From assembly GCF_003634555.1 (NCBI RefSeq), contig NZ_RBKS01000001.1, forward strand, positions 3,162,001 through 3,226,000: a stretch of DNA of 64,000 nucleotides, in the 5' to 3' direction. Positions 43,272-53,593 of this stretch are shown here, piece after piece. Position 1 is the first letter of the stretch. The number at the start of each line of letters is the position of its first letter. The position numbers and the translations under genes were made by a program. The stretch comes from Frondihabitans australicus (GTDB lineage Bacteria > Actinomycetota > Actinomycetes > Actinomycetales > Microbacteriaceae). Below the pieces are notes generated by a model. It saw only the letters and a list, made by a program, of their open reading frames with translations, made no database searches and had not been told where the DNA came from.

Positions 43272-43676
43272 TCAGGCGGCGGCAGCGGCGGACTCGGGGT
43301 CGTGGGAGACGAGCACCGCGGCGCCGTCGGGATCCTGCAGCATGGTCGCGTACGGGCCGATGAGGCGGCCGGGCGCCGTGAGCCCGGTGAAGCCGGCACT
43401 CGTGATGCGAGCCCAGACGGCGTCGACCGAGGCGTCGTCGTCGACGAAGAACTCCATCACCTGGCCGTAGCCGCGCTCGGGGAACTCCCATGAGGAGTCG
43501 AAACGCTCGGCGAGGGCGGAGGTCGTGATGACCATCGCGTACGAATCGTCTCGATAGACGGACACCGGTCGACCCTCCACCGGATCGGGGATCTCGAGCC
43601 CTAGGGTTCGATAGAACTCGATCGACCGATCGAGGTCGCGCGAGTAGACGACGTTCATGCCGAAGCGAATGGCCAT
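43272..43676 (-). CDS. VOC (glyoxalase/bleomycin-resistance) family protein
   Basis: 134 residues, two beta-alpha-beta-beta-beta units: GMNVVYSRDLDRSIEFYRTLGLEIPD and GYGQVMEFFVDDDASVDAVWARITSAGF...PYATMLQDPDGAAVLV. Divergent from a MarR gene with a palindrome between them, so it is probably the regulated target. Substrate unknown. Confidence 0.82.
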   Translation of the reverse strand: MAIRFGMNVVYSRDLDRSIEFYRTLGLEIPDPVEGRPVSVYRDDSYAMVITTSALAERFDSSWEFPERGYGQVMEFFVDDDASVDAVWARITSAGFTGLTAPGRLIGPYATMLQDPDGAAVLVSHDPESAAAAA

Positions 43677-43707
43677 GGGTGTTCCTCCTGAGCGAATTAA
43701 TATGTCA

Positions 43708-43724
43708 ACGTAGATAATCTACGT
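43708..43724. promoter_or_regulatory. MarR operator
   Basis: Perfect palindrome ACGTAGAT-a-ATCTACGT in the 67-bp gap between the divergent VOC and MarR genes; suits repression in both directions. Confidence 0.7.
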
Positions 43725-43743
43725 CGGTAGAGAGAACGGTGCA

Positions 43744-44169
43744 ATGTCCGATCCGACAGGCGTCGAGCTGGGCGGCGCGCTGAGCCGGCTGCTGGCCGTG
43801 GTCGTCGAGCGTGAAGAGCCGATCCTCGCGGCACAGGGGCTGTCGATGTGGGAGTACGTGATCCTCGGGCGCCTCGTCGACGAAGAGGGCCTCACGCAGA
43901 CGGCGCTCGCCGAACGCAGCCGCCGCGACCCGACGCGCCTGATCGCGAACCTCGACGCGCTGGAGGCGCGCGGGCTCGTCTCTCGCGCGATCGATCCGGG
44001 CGACCGGCGCCGACGACTGGTCAGGCTCACCGATGCCGGCGCGACGGCGGTGGCAGCGACGCGGCGGGCCATTCGGGCCATGGAAGACGACCTGCTGTCC
44101 GCTGTGTCGGCGCAGGATCGTGATCGCCTGCGCGCGACGCTCGCCCGGCTCGTCGACGCCGTCGCCTGA
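43744..44169 (+). CDS. MarR-family regulator
   Basis: 141 residues. Winged helix with LTQTALAERSRRDPTRLIANLDALEARGLVSRAIDPGDRRRRLVRLTDAG is classic. It lies 67 bp from the divergent VOC gene and shares the ACGTAGAT palindrome region with it. Confidence 0.87.
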   Translation: MSDPTGVELGGALSRLLAVVVEREEPILAAQGLSMWEYVILGRLVDEEGLTQTALAERSRRDPTRLIANLDALEARGLVSRAIDPGDRRRRLVRLTDAGATAVAATRRAIRAMEDDLLSAVSAQDRDRLRATLARLVDAVA

Positions 44170-44196
44170 CGCCAGGCGCGCCCTCGCGTGCCGCGG

Positions 44197-44562
44197 CTAC
44201 TCGAGCACGACGAAACCGAGCACAGCAGCCACGGCAGCCAGGACGGCGAGGACGAGCGGGGGCACGACCGACTCGTGACGACGTGCGTGAACGACGACGG
44301 CGCCGACCATGAGCACGGCGAGGGCGATACCGGCGATCGGCGACAGCAGCACGGCGACACCGGTGAGGGCGGGCACGACCAGGCCGATCGCTCCGACGAC
44401 CTCGGCCGCGGCGATCAGCTTGACGCCGCCGTCGCCGAAGTCCTCGACCCAGCCCATGCCCGACGCGGCGAGGGCAGCACGCGGGCGCACCAGCTTCATC
44501 ACCCCCGCCCCCAGGAAGGCGAGGGCGGCGAGTCCGGTGACGATCCAGAACGCGATGACCAT
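44197..44562 (-). CDS. DoxX-like membrane protein
   Basis: 121 residues with four hydrophobic segments. FWIVTGLAALAFLGAGVMKLVRP and GGVKLIAAAEVVGAIGLVVPAL match DoxX-like proteins, four-helix proteins linked to redox and quinone stress. A MarR gene is divergent 147 bp away. Confidence 0.75.
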   Translation of the reverse strand: MVIAFWIVTGLAALAFLGAGVMKLVRPRAALAASGMGWVEDFGDGGVKLIAAAEVVGAIGLVVPALTGVAVLLSPIAGIALAVLMVGAVVVHARRHESVVPPLVLAVLAAVAAVLGFVVLE

Positions 44563-44575
44563 GGTGATTACTCCT

Positions 44576-44637
44576 TGATGACGATGACGATGACGATGAC
44601 GAAGACTGCGACGATGACGAAGACTGCGACGATGACG
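44576..44637. repeat. GATGAC-rich simple repeat
   Basis: Repeated GATGAC hexamers followed by two copies of an 18-bp unit (GAAGACTGCGACGATGAC) just upstream of the DoxX start. Likely prone to slippage; it may vary the spacing of the promoter. Confidence 0.75.
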
Positions 44638-44666
44638 CGGCCGGATTGACGAGCCGCTGAGGTGAA

Positions 44667-44689
44667 GATAGTCTCAAAGTAAGATCATC
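44667..44689. promoter_or_regulatory. possible MarR operator
   Basis: Imperfect inverted repeat GATAGTCT-N7-AGATCATC (6 of 8 pairs) between the divergent DoxX and MarR genes. Confidence 0.35.
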
Positions 44690-44709
44690 CGCAAGTGAGA
44701 GGAATTACG

Positions 44710-45153
44710 ATGGCCGTCATGGGACCGCTGCGAGACGACCTGGGGTGGGCGCTCCGAGCGATCTCGATCGCCTTCCAGGAGCGAGCGGGCGCGGCGGTCG
44801 TCGACATCCCGTCTGGGCCGCGCGGGTATCTCGTGCTCCTGGCGATCTCCGGTGACGAAACGCCATCGCAGCTCCAGCTCGCGCAGACCCTCGGTCTCGA
44901 CAAGACGCGGATGACCTACCTGATCGACGACCTCGAGGCGGCCGGCCTGGTGACGCGCGCTCCCGATCCTGCCGACCGGAGGGCTCGGCTGACCAGCCTG
45001 ACGCCCGACGGGCGGCGCACGCTCGCGAAGGCGAAAGAGGCGATCACGGCCGTCGAGGACGACCTGCTCGGCGGTGTCGCCGAGCCGGCCCGCGAGGCGT
45101 TCCGGTCGGGCCTCGCTGGGGTGGCGCTGGGAGTGGTCGACTCCGGGCGGTGA
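44710..45153 (+). CDS. MarR-family regulator
   Basis: 147 residues from the ATG at 44710 (AGAGGA upstream). Winged-helix core TPSQLQLAQTLGLDKTRMTYLIDDLEAAGLVTRAPDPADRRARLTSLTPDG. It is divergent from the DoxX-like gene and probably controls it. Confidence 0.85.
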   Translation: MAVMGPLRDDLGWALRAISIAFQERAGAAVVDIPSGPRGYLVLLAISGDETPSQLQLAQTLGLDKTRMTYLIDDLEAAGLVTRAPDPADRRARLTSLTPDGRRTLAKAKEAITAVEDDLLGGVAEPAREAFRSGLAGVALGVVDSGR

Positions 45154-45220
45154 TCCGACCCCGCCGACCAGCTTCAGGCACCGGCCGCGCCCCGCCCCGC
45201 CCGCCGCTACCATCGACGCC

Positions 45221-45601
45221 ATGCCGAAGATCTCGACGCTGACGGAGTTCCTCGAGTCGATCGACACTCGCGAGCACCGCGCGACGATGCAGGAGCTGCT
45301 CGACTGGGTGGCCGAGACCTGGCCGGCCCTCGAGATGGCGATCAAGTGGAACCAGCCGATGTTCCTCGACCACGGCACGTTCATCATCGGGTTCAGCGTG
45401 TTCCCGAAGAACATCGCCGTGTCTCCTGAGCCCGCCCTCGTGGAGCGGATGCTCGGCGACATCGAGGCCTCGGGCTACACCGCGACGAAGCGGCTCTTCC
45501 GGATCGGGTGGAACGACCCGATCGACCACGCCCTCCTGGCCCGGATGATCGAGACGCAGATCGCCGAGAAGGCCGACATGACGGGGCTCTGGCGGCCCTA
45601 G
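45221..45601 (+). CDS. DUF1801 / YdhG-like protein
   Basis: 126 residues. LTEFLESIDTREHRATMQELLDWVAETWPALEMAIKWNQPMFLDHGTFIIGFSVFPKNIAVSPE is typical of the DUF1801/YdhG (iron-chaperone-like) group. Convergent with the esterase gene and overlapping it by 4 bp. Confidence 0.78.
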   Translation: MPKISTLTEFLESIDTREHRATMQELLDWVAETWPALEMAIKWNQPMFLDHGTFIIGFSVFPKNIAVSPEPALVERMLGDIEASGYTATKRLFRIGWNDPIDHALLARMIETQIAEKADMTGLWRP

Positions 45602-48003
45602 GCGGCGCCGACCTCGCCCGCCGCGCCGAGGATCCAGTTGCGGAACTCGACCGAGAAGTGCCCGAGGTGCTGATCGACCGTGGCCTGTCCGCACGCCGCC
45701 GGGAGGCCCACCGAGAGCTTGGCGGTGAACCCGCCGGGTACGTCGGTGAAGAGCGTCGAGACCCAGCCGATCACCGTGCCGTCGGCGAGCACGAGACGGG
45801 AGCGGTGCGATCCCGGCTCGGCCTCCTCGGCGGCGTCCCAGCCGTCCATGAAGAAGCTGCACACCTGCTCGCCGAGGGTCTCGACGATGTTGGGGCGGCC
45901 ATCGGCCTCTGTATGGATGACGTAGTGCTCGGGGTGCGCCGCGAGCATGGCGTCCTCGCGGTCGAACGAGGCCGCGAGCCAGCCTCCGAACTGGCCTGCC
46001 GTGATGCCGCGCGCAAGGAGCGTCGTCGAGCCGCTCAGCTCCCGACCTTCTGAGGCGTCGACGGCCGTACGCATGGCTTCGTCGCTCGCACGGATCTCGG
46101 GGGCGAGCAGGTCCAGGATCCGCTCCCGTCCGAGCCGACCCTTGAGCAGAGCCAGGGTGCGGCGGGCGGAGAACAGCTCGTGCCCGAGGATGCTCGCGTC
46201 GTCGGTGTGGCCGTCGAGGCGGACCGTGGCGCTCGGCTTCCCGGGAGCGGCGTGCGCCTGCTCCTGCGCCCGAAGCACCGGCAGCCGCAGGTAGGAGGCG
46301 CGCGTGCCGCCGGTGTGGACGACGTGTCGGCCGGAGTTCGCGCCGGCGTACTCCCGGATGCCCGGCATGAGCGTGCCGAGCAGGTTGCGTGACGAGACGA
46401 CGAAGCGCAGCTGCTCTCCGGCGGCGAACCTCAGGCCGAGGGGCAGGAGGTCGATGTCGACCTCGACGACCTCGCCGGGCGTTAGCTTCTCGACGCGGTC
46501 GAAGGTGTGGGCGGGCACGTCGTCGGTCGAGAGGGCCGGGTCGAGGTGGCGCAGGGAGACCCGGATCCTGCCGTCCGAGCCCTTGTACCGCAGGATCGAC
46601 GCACCGTGCTCGGTGACGTCGTGCACGGCGGCGCTCTGGTTCGGCACGGTGAACGCCTGCAGCGGCGTGCCCCAGCGGTCGAGCTTCTGGATCAGCACGA
46701 AGAGATCCATGTCGTCGGAGCCCTCGGCCTCGACGAACAGGTGCGCCGACGGGTACCCGACGAGAGTCGTGTCGGTGTCGAACCGGGTCACGAACGAGAG
46801 CGCCTCGGGGTTGGCGCCCACCGTGTAGCCGGCCGTCGCCGCCTCGGTCGGGGCGTCAGGGTGCAGGATCCGAGACCCTGCGTCGAGGTAGTACCTCGTC
46901 GCGACCGAGCCCTCCGGCGGAAACTCCCCCGCCGCGACCCCCGTCTCGTCGCCGCCCTCGAGGTCGAGCACGGAGTAGCGGACCCGGGGCGTGGCCTCCC
47001 ATCCGTTGTCGACGTCGCGGAGCACGTGGTCGAAGAAGCGGAGCAGGTCCGCCCGGTTCGTCTCGTCGTAGTAGTCGGGCCACTCCTGCGAGTTGTGGAT
47101 GCGGAGCCACTTGCGGCTGGAGGCGATGCGTCGCCAGCCGCGGAAGGTGCCCGCGGTGTGGAGGGTGTTCGAGTAGCTCGCGACGACGTACGCCGGCACG
47201 TCGATCTGACCGAGGTCGGCGACCTTCTCGGCCCAGAGGTCGTCGACGAGCGGGTGCGCGTCGGCCTCGGCGAGGATGTCCTCCTTGCGGCCGCGGCCGA
47301 AGAAGCTGTTGTCGCGCAGCTGTCGGGCGAACCCGGTGTCGGGCATCCCGCCGCGCATCACGAGGTCGCGGTAGGTGTCGCTCACGCCTTCCCAGGGGTT
47401 GATCGCCGCGAGATGCGGCGGCCTCTCGGCGGCCGTGAACCACTGCGTCGCGGCGAGGTACGAGGTGCCGCTCATGGCGACCCTGCCCGTGCACCACTCC
47501 TGCTCGGCCAGCCACTCGACGAGGTCGTAGCCGTCGCGGCCGTCCTGGCGATCCCAGAGCACGCTGTCGCCGTCCGAGTCGACGACGCCGCGGATGTCCG
47601 GGTTGCAGATCGCGTAGCCGTGGGCGCACCAGAACGCGGGATCGGGGCCCTCGAACTTCAGCAGCCCCGACACCGAGTCGTTCGAGAGGCCGACCATCCC
47701 GAAGACGCCCATCGCGCTCGCCGACGTGCCCTGGCCCTTGCCGTAGGGGCTGTAGGCCATGATCACCGGCACCGGCTCGTCGCCCAACGGCCGGAACACG
47801 TCGACGTGCACCACGACGCCGTCGCGCAGAGTGACCGGGACGTCCTTCTCGAAGACGATGTCGACGGGCAGCTCGCGGAACTGCGGCGCGATGCGGAAGC
47901 CGGCCGGCAGAGTCCGCACGCTCGGCTCGAACGGCGTGAGGACTCCGGTGCGCTCGGGCGGCAGCGGTGTCGACGGCAGGTAGGTCTTCAGGTCGTCGCT
48001 CAC
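45598..48003 (-). CDS. CocE/NonD-type hydrolase with an extra C-terminal part
   Basis: 801 residues from the GTG at 48003, with GAGGAGG 5 bases upstream. The catalytic core has a CocE/X-Pro dipeptidyl-peptidase pattern: FEKDVPVTLRDGVVVHVDVFRP, YSPYGKG, nucleophile serine in VAMSGTSYLAATQW, and a C-terminal jelly-roll (LDAGSRILHPDAPTEAA...). The family is usually 550-600 residues; about 200 further residues follow (HYVIHTEADGRPNIVETLGEQ, FFMDGWDAA), probably another domain. Divergent from a TetR gene with an operator between. Confidence 0.83.
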   Translation of the reverse strand: MSDDLKTYLPSTPLPPERTGVLTPFEPSVRTLPAGFRIAPQFRELPVDIVFEKDVPVTLRDGVVVHVDVFRPLGDEPVPVIMAYSPYGKGQGTSASAMGVFGMVGLSNDSVSGLLKFEGPDPAFWCAHGYAICNPDIRGVVDSDGDSVLWDRQDGRDGYDLVEWLAEQEWCTGRVAMSGTSYLAATQWFTAAERPPHLAAINPWEGVSDTYRDLVMRGGMPDTGFARQLRDNSFFGRGRKEDILAEADAHPLVDDLWAEKVADLGQIDVPAYVVASYSNTLHTAGTFRGWRRIASSRKWLRIHNSQEWPDYYDETNRADLLRFFDHVLRDVDNGWEATPRVRYSVLDLEGGDETGVAAGEFPPEGSVATRYYLDAGSRILHPDAPTEAATAGYTVGANPEALSFVTRFDTDTTLVGYPSAHLFVEAEGSDDMDLFVLIQKLDRWGTPLQAFTVPNQSAAVHDVTEHGASILRYKGSDGRIRVSLRHLDPALSTDDVPAHTFDRVEKLTPGEVVEVDIDLLPLGLRFAAGEQLRFVVSSRNLLGTLMPGIREYAGANSGRHVVHTGGTRASYLRLPVLRAQEQAHAAPGKPSATVRLDGHTDDASILGHELFSARRTLALLKGRLGRERILDLLAPEIRASDEAMRTAVDASEGRELSGSTTLLARGITAGQFGGWLAASFDREDAMLAAHPEHYVIHTEADGRPNIVETLGEQVCSFFMDGWDAAEEAEPGSHRSRLVLADGTVIGWVSTLFTDVPGGFTAKLSVGLPAACGQATVDQHLGHFSVEFRNWILGAAGEVGAA

Positions 48004-48068
48004 GGCGGCCTCCTCTCGGTTCACGGGGCCGGTGCGGCCCGCGAGAGGCGACGCTACGACTCTTCGGC

Positions 48069-48096
48069 AATTAACTCAACACTCGTTGAGATAATT
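48069..48096. promoter_or_regulatory. TetR operator
   Basis: Inverted repeat with 12-bp arms (one mismatch), core CTCAAC-actc-GTTGAG, in the gap between the divergent hydrolase and TetR genes. Confidence 0.7.
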
Positions 48097-48120
48097 CTCG
48101 GTCGGGTCTACTCTCGAACC

Positions 48121-48720
48121 GTGAGCGAACCCGATGTGCCCCCGTCGAGACGGCGACCGGGGCGACCACCGGGTCGCAGGAGCACGCGCGACGCCGTCCT
48201 CGCCGCAGCCCGGGCGCGGTTCGCCGCCGACGGCTTCGCGCAGACCACGATCCGCTCAGTGGCAGCGGACGCCGGGGTCGACGGGTCACAGGTGATCCAG
48301 TTCTTCCGTTCGAAGGAGGAGCTGTTCGCCGCGGTCATGGCCGTCCCGGCCAGCGCCCTCGCTCGCTTCGACGAGGCCTTCGAGGGCCCCGCGGAACAGC
48401 GCGGCGAGCTCGTCGTCAGGGCGTTCTTCGACTCCTGGGAGCAGCGTCGCGACGAGTCCGAGCCGCTCATGGCGACGTTGCGCGGAGCCTTCGTCAACGA
48501 GCGGGCCAGGCAGAACCTGAGCGAGTTCATCCAGTCTCGACTCCTCGACGGCGGGGGCCGGCACGGCGACGAGGAGGCCGTGCTGCGGGCCGGTCTCGCG
48601 GCGTCGCTCCTCGTCGGCGTCGTCACGAGCCGGACGATCATCGGCGTGCCGGCCATCGAGTCGGCCTCGCTCGAGGACCTCGTCCGGCTGCTCGCGCCGG
48701 CCGTCCAGGCGATCCTCTAG
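48121..48720 (+). CDS. TetR-family regulator
   Basis: 199 residues from the GTG at 48121. N-terminal basic region (RRRPGRPPGRRS), then the HTH AVLAAARARFAADGFAQTTIRSVAADAGVDGSQVIQFFRSKEELFAAV. It is divergent from the CocE-type hydrolase, with a strong palindrome 24 bp before the start. Confidence 0.87.
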   Translation: MSEPDVPPSRRRPGRPPGRRSTRDAVLAAARARFAADGFAQTTIRSVAADAGVDGSQVIQFFRSKEELFAAVMAVPASALARFDEAFEGPAEQRGELVVRAFFDSWEQRRDESEPLMATLRGAFVNERARQNLSEFIQSRLLDGGGRHGDEEAVLRAGLAASLLVGVVTSRTIIGVPAIESASLEDLVRLLAPAVQAIL

Positions 48721-48769
48721 GGCGCCGTTGTCGAGCTCGCCGTCGCAGGAAGTGTCGATATCGTTCAAG

Positions 48770-48802
48770 ATAATGACACTTAAGTCACATAAGTGTCATT
48801 AT
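48770..48802. promoter_or_regulatory. operator upstream of the Fic gene
   Basis: Perfect 13-bp inverted repeat ATAATGACACTTA-agtcaca-TAAGTGTCATTAT, 31 bp before the Fic start. A further TGACAC half-site at 48814-48819 overlaps the ribosome-binding region. Confidence 0.65.
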
Positions 48803-48832
48803 TGAAGGAGTAAATGACACGGAGGAGCCGCT

Positions 48833-50044
48833 ATGTCGGTCTGGCCCGCCCACGATACGCGCGTCGTGCCGTGGACCAGTCTCGGCCGACGCGGCACTCG
48901 TGACGACCGCATGCTCACCGAGGTCGCCGTCTCGGTACCCCCGGCCATCGCTCACCTGACTCCGCCGGCGGGCCTCGAGACCGAACTCCGACGCGCGACC
49001 ATCGAGGCGCTTGACCTCGAAACGGTGGCCGGCGGGCTCCTGAGCCCGTTGTCCGGCTTCCTGATCCGGATGGAGTCGGTCGCTTCCAGCCGGATCGAGC
49101 ACGTCGAGGCGTCGCCTCTCGCATTCGCGCGCGCGATGGGCGGGCTCCGGGAGAACAGTTCGGCGGTCTCCATGGTGGCCGCGGGCACGGCGATCACGAA
49201 GCTGATCGACGCCTCGAGCCACGAGTTCTCCCTCGACGAAATCCTGGCGGCCCACGAGGCGCTCATGCGGGACGATCCCGACTCGGGTGAGCGCCGCTAC
49301 GCCGGGCGCGTGCGCGATGTCCAGAACTGGATCGGCGGCTCCGCGCACGCACCGCGCAACGCGCTCTACGTCCCACCGCCACCGGACGCCGTCCCGGTCC
49401 TGCTCGACGACCTCATCGCCTTCTCGAATCGAGACGACATCGAGCCCATCACCCAGGCCGCGATCGCGCACGCCCAGTTCGAGAGCATCCACCCGTTCAC
49501 CGACGGCAACGGGCGCATCGGGCGCGCGCTCATCGGCGCGATCCTTCGGCGCCGCGGAGTGACTCCGAACACGGTGCTGCCGGTGGCGAGCGCGCTCGCT
49601 GCAGACACGGGTCACTACTTCTCGCTGCTGACGGCATATCGTCGCGGCGACGTCCTGCCGATCGTCAGCGATCTGGCGCTCAGCATCGAGTCCGCCGCGA
49701 GGGAGGCCCGGGCCACGGCGCGCACGTTCCTCGCCCTCGAGACCTCCTGGCGCGAGAGCGTACGGCCGCGCGGCGGGAGCTCGGTCGACCGGCTCCTACC
49801 GGTGCTCCTGGCCCTGCCGGTGTTCACCGTCGAGCAGATGGTGTCGGCGACAGGACTGCCCGAGCGAAGCATCTACCGCGCCGTCGAGACCCTCGAGGAG
49901 CACGGCGTCGTGGAGGCCGTGACGGAGCGAGTCCGCGGCAGGACGTACGCGGTGATGGACGTCCTCGACGAGTTCGGCGACCTCGACGGCCGGATCCGCG
50001 AGCGGATCACGCGGCTGCGCGGCCTCCAGCCCGGCGGCGTCTAG
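48833..50044 (+). CDS. Fic-domain protein with C-terminal winged helix
   Basis: 403 residues. Fic motif HPFTDGNGRIGR near residue 221 predicts AMP- or other nucleotide transfer to hydroxyl side chains. An N-terminal segment SSRIEHVEAS resembles the inhibitory (S/T)xxxE motif of class II Fic proteins. The C-terminal part (VFTVEQMVSATGLPERSIYRAVETLEEHGVVE) is a winged helix, so autoregulation by its own DNA binding is likely, and the TGACAC palindromes upstream would be the site. Confidence 0.88.
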   Translation: MSVWPAHDTRVVPWTSLGRRGTRDDRMLTEVAVSVPPAIAHLTPPAGLETELRRATIEALDLETVAGGLLSPLSGFLIRMESVASSRIEHVEASPLAFARAMGGLRENSSAVSMVAAGTAITKLIDASSHEFSLDEILAAHEALMRDDPDSGERRYAGRVRDVQNWIGGSAHAPRNALYVPPPPDAVPVLLDDLIAFSNRDDIEPITQAAIAHAQFESIHPFTDGNGRIGRALIGAILRRRGVTPNTVLPVASALAADTGHYFSLLTAYRRGDVLPIVSDLALSIESAAREARATARTFLALETSWRESVRPRGGSSVDRLLPVLLALPVFTVEQMVSATGLPERSIYRAVETLEEHGVVEAVTERVRGRTYAVMDVLDEFGDLDGRIRERITRLRGLQPGGV

Positions 50045-51426
50045 CCCTGCGGGGCCGCGGCACTCGACGAGTGCGACCTGGCGGGCACGAAGCACGCGGC
50101 GACGGCAGCGGTGAGGATGATCGCACCGGCGACGACGAACGAGACCTGCATGCCGGCGACGAAGTCCGATCCGGCGATCAGCACGCCGAAGACCGCGATC
50201 GCGACGGCGCCGCCGACCTGCCGGAACGTGTTGAAGACGGCGCTCGCCGTGCCGGCCCGGGCCGGCGGCACGCTCGCGAGCACGACCGACGTCACCTGCG
50301 GCATCGCCACCGAGCCGCCGAGGCCGGTGAAGACCGAACCGATCGCGATCGACCACGGCCAGCCCCAGGGCGCCGCGACGATCAGGAAGACGAGGCCGAC
50401 CACCATCGTCGCGAGCCCCAGCACGACGGGCATGCGCACTCCGAACCGGTTCGTGAGGGTGCCGCTGACGAGGTTGCCGCAGATGCTGAACGCCGCCGAC
50501 GGCAGGAAGATCAGCCCGGCCGCCAACGGCGACAGCCCTAGGTGCTGCTGCAGGTAGAGGCTGTTGACGAAGACCGTGCCGAAGTTGCCGACCATGAACG
50601 CGAAGCCGACGAGCAGCGCGATCCGCATGCCGCGGGGCCTGAAGAGCGGCAGCGGCATCATCGGGTGCGACACCCGCGCCTGGATCAGCAGGAAGGCCAC
50701 CAGCGCCGCCGCGGCCAGCACGAACGACGCGACGACCGCAGGATCGCCGAAACCCTGCGCACCTCCCTCGATCAGGCCGAACACGAGCCCGCCCAGCGTC
50801 ACCAGCGCGGTGACCTGCCCACCCCAGTCGAACGGCGTCGGGCGAGGTGTCGACGGCGACACCGACCGGATCAGGACGAGCATGACGATGCACACCGGCA
50901 GATTGATCGCGAACACCAGCCGCCAGTCGATCGTGGTGAGGGCTCCGCCGAGGACCGGGCCCACTGCTCCTGCGACCGCCCCGCCGACCGCCCAGACGCC
51001 GAGTGCGTGGGCGCGCTCCCGCGGCTCGGGGAAGGCCTCGCGGATCAGCGCCATCGACGCGGGCAGCATGACCGCCGCGGCCGCACCCTGGAGGGCGCGA
51101 GAGGTGATGAGCACGCCGAGCGTCGGGGCGAGCGAGCAGGCGACCGACGCCACGAGGAACCCGGCGATGCCGACGGCGAACGAGCGCTTCGCGCCGATGC
51201 GATCGGAGAGGTTGCCGGCGAACAGCAGCAGGGAGGCGAACAGCAGGGTGTAGGCGTCGATGACCCACTGGAGCCCCGAGGTGTCGCCGCCGAGCTCTCG
51301 GCCGATCCTGGTCAGGGCGACGTTGACGATGAGGATGTCGAGGGTGATCAGGAAGAAGCCGAGCGAGGCGATCGCCAGCGTGCGCCGGGCGCGCGAGGTG
51401 GCCGGTGCGGCGGTCGTCGTGGTCAT
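50041..51426 (-). CDS. DHA2-type MFS drug exporter
   Basis: 461 residues. DILIVNVALTRIGRELGG, LFAGNLSDRIGAKRSF and RALQGAAAAVMLPASMALI identify the DHA2 (EmrB/QacA) group with 14 membrane segments. It is convergent with the Fic gene (4-bp overlap) and divergent from a MmyB-like regulator 86 bp away. Confidence 0.87.
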   Translation of the reverse strand: MTTTTAAPATSRARRTLAIASLGFFLITLDILIVNVALTRIGRELGGDTSGLQWVIDAYTLLFASLLLFAGNLSDRIGAKRSFAVGIAGFLVASVACSLAPTLGVLITSRALQGAAAAVMLPASMALIREAFPEPRERAHALGVWAVGGAVAGAVGPVLGGALTTIDWRLVFAINLPVCIVMLVLIRSVSPSTPRPTPFDWGGQVTALVTLGGLVFGLIEGGAQGFGDPAVVASFVLAAAALVAFLLIQARVSHPMMPLPLFRPRGMRIALLVGFAFMVGNFGTVFVNSLYLQQHLGLSPLAAGLIFLPSAAFSICGNLVSGTLTNRFGVRMPVVLGLATMVVGLVFLIVAAPWGWPWSIAIGSVFTGLGGSVAMPQVTSVVLASVPPARAGTASAVFNTFRQVGGAVAIAVFGVLIAGSDFVAGMQVSFVVAGAIILTAAVAACFVPARSHSSSAAAPQG

Positions 51427-51512
51427 GTCACCCAGAGAACCGCAGTTTCCGCCTCGGAGGGGTGTAACACCAGGGCATCCCTCGCGGCGTCGTTCGCTCG
51501 TAGTGTCGGAGC

Positions 51513-52388
51513 ATGTCCACTTCCGACGAGGCTCGCGAGTTCCTCACGAGCAGGCGAGCCGGGGTCACGCCCGAGCGGGTCGGCCTGCCCGGCGGACCCA
51601 ACCGTCGCGTGGCCGGGCTCCGTCGCACCGAGGTCGCCATGCTGGCCGGCGTGAGCGTCGAGTACTACGCGCGGCTCGAGCGGGGCAACCTGTCGGGCGC
51701 ATCGGACGGCGTGCTGCACGCCGTCGCCGGCGCGCTGCAGCTCGACGAGGCGGAGCGGACGTACCTGTTCGACCTCGCGAAGGCGGCCAACGCTTCGGTC
51801 ATCCCGACGCGCCGCCGCACGTCGCGGGCGCAGAACGTGCGCCCGAGCCTGCAGATCGTGCTCGACTCGATGACGGGCGCGGCGGCGTTCGTCCGCAACG
51901 GTCGGCTCGACATCCTCGGGGCGAACGCGCTCGGCCGCGCGGTGTACTCCGACCTGTTCTCGAGCCCGATCGCGATGCCTCCGGGCAAGCCGATGAACCT
52001 CGCCCGGTTCTGCTTCCTCGACCGCGAGCGGGCCGACCGCTTCTACCCCGACTGGGGCGTTGCGGCCGACCAGACGGTGGCGATCCTGCGCACCGAGGCG
52101 GGGCGCGACCCCTACGACCGCGACCTGCAGGATCTCATCGGCGAGCTGTCGACTCGCAGCGACGAGTTCCGCACCCGGTGGGGCGCCCACGACGTGCGCC
52201 GCCACGCCACCGGGATCAAGCACTTCCACCACCCCGGCGTCGGCGACCTCGACCTGATCTTCGAGGGCACCGAGCTGATGGCCGACGACGGTCTCAGCCT
52301 GCTCATCTACACGGCCGAGCCCGGCACGCCGACCGCCGAGGCGCTCGGTCTCCTCGCGTCGTGGGCGGCCGCACCGGCTCGCGCCTGA
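51513..52388 (+). CDS. MmyB-like HTH regulator
   Basis: 291 residues. XRE HTH with [24 protein letters not shown] and a MmyB ligand domain ([51 protein letters not shown]). It is divergent from the exporter and 28 bp upstream of an aldo/keto reductase; both are likely targets. A GGTGT-a-ACACC palindrome at 51461-51471 is a possible site. Confidence 0.85.
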   Translation: MSTSDEAREFLTSRRAGVTPERVGLPGGPNRRVAGLRRTEVAMLAGVSVEYYARLERGNLSGASDGVLHAVAGALQLDEAERTYLFDLAKAANASVIPTRRRTSRAQNVRPSLQIVLDSMTGAAAFVRNGRLDILGANALGRAVYSDLFSSPIAMPPGKPMNLARFCFLDRERADRFYPDWGVAADQTVAILRTEAGRDPYDRDLQDLIGELSTRSDEFRTRWGAHDVRRHATGIKHFHHPGVGDLDLIFEGTELMADDGLSLLIYTAEPGTPTAEALGLLASWAAAPARA

Positions 52389-52416
52389 TGCACCCCCCTC
52401 TCGAAAGGACCCCCTC

Positions 52417-53388
<972 letters not shown>

Positions 53389-53593
53389 CGTGGTCATCCG
53401 GTCGCAAGGGCCGGAGGCCCCGCTCCGCTGACTTCGCGGTTACGCACGAGGGGTCGTGAGGAATCCTCTTGACCGAGTAGGCAACCTGGGTGCACCCTAT
53501 GGGGCAAGTGAAAGCCGACGTTGACCGCGACGGGAACACCCGGCGAGGTCGCCCCCGATCACCACCCGAAGATCGACGCCCGAGAGGCGCACC

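Noticed and set aside
46507-48120. Plus-strand extension upstream of the TetR gene opposite the CocE-type hydrolase
   Set aside because: Antisense shadow; the HTH protein starts at the GTG at 48121.
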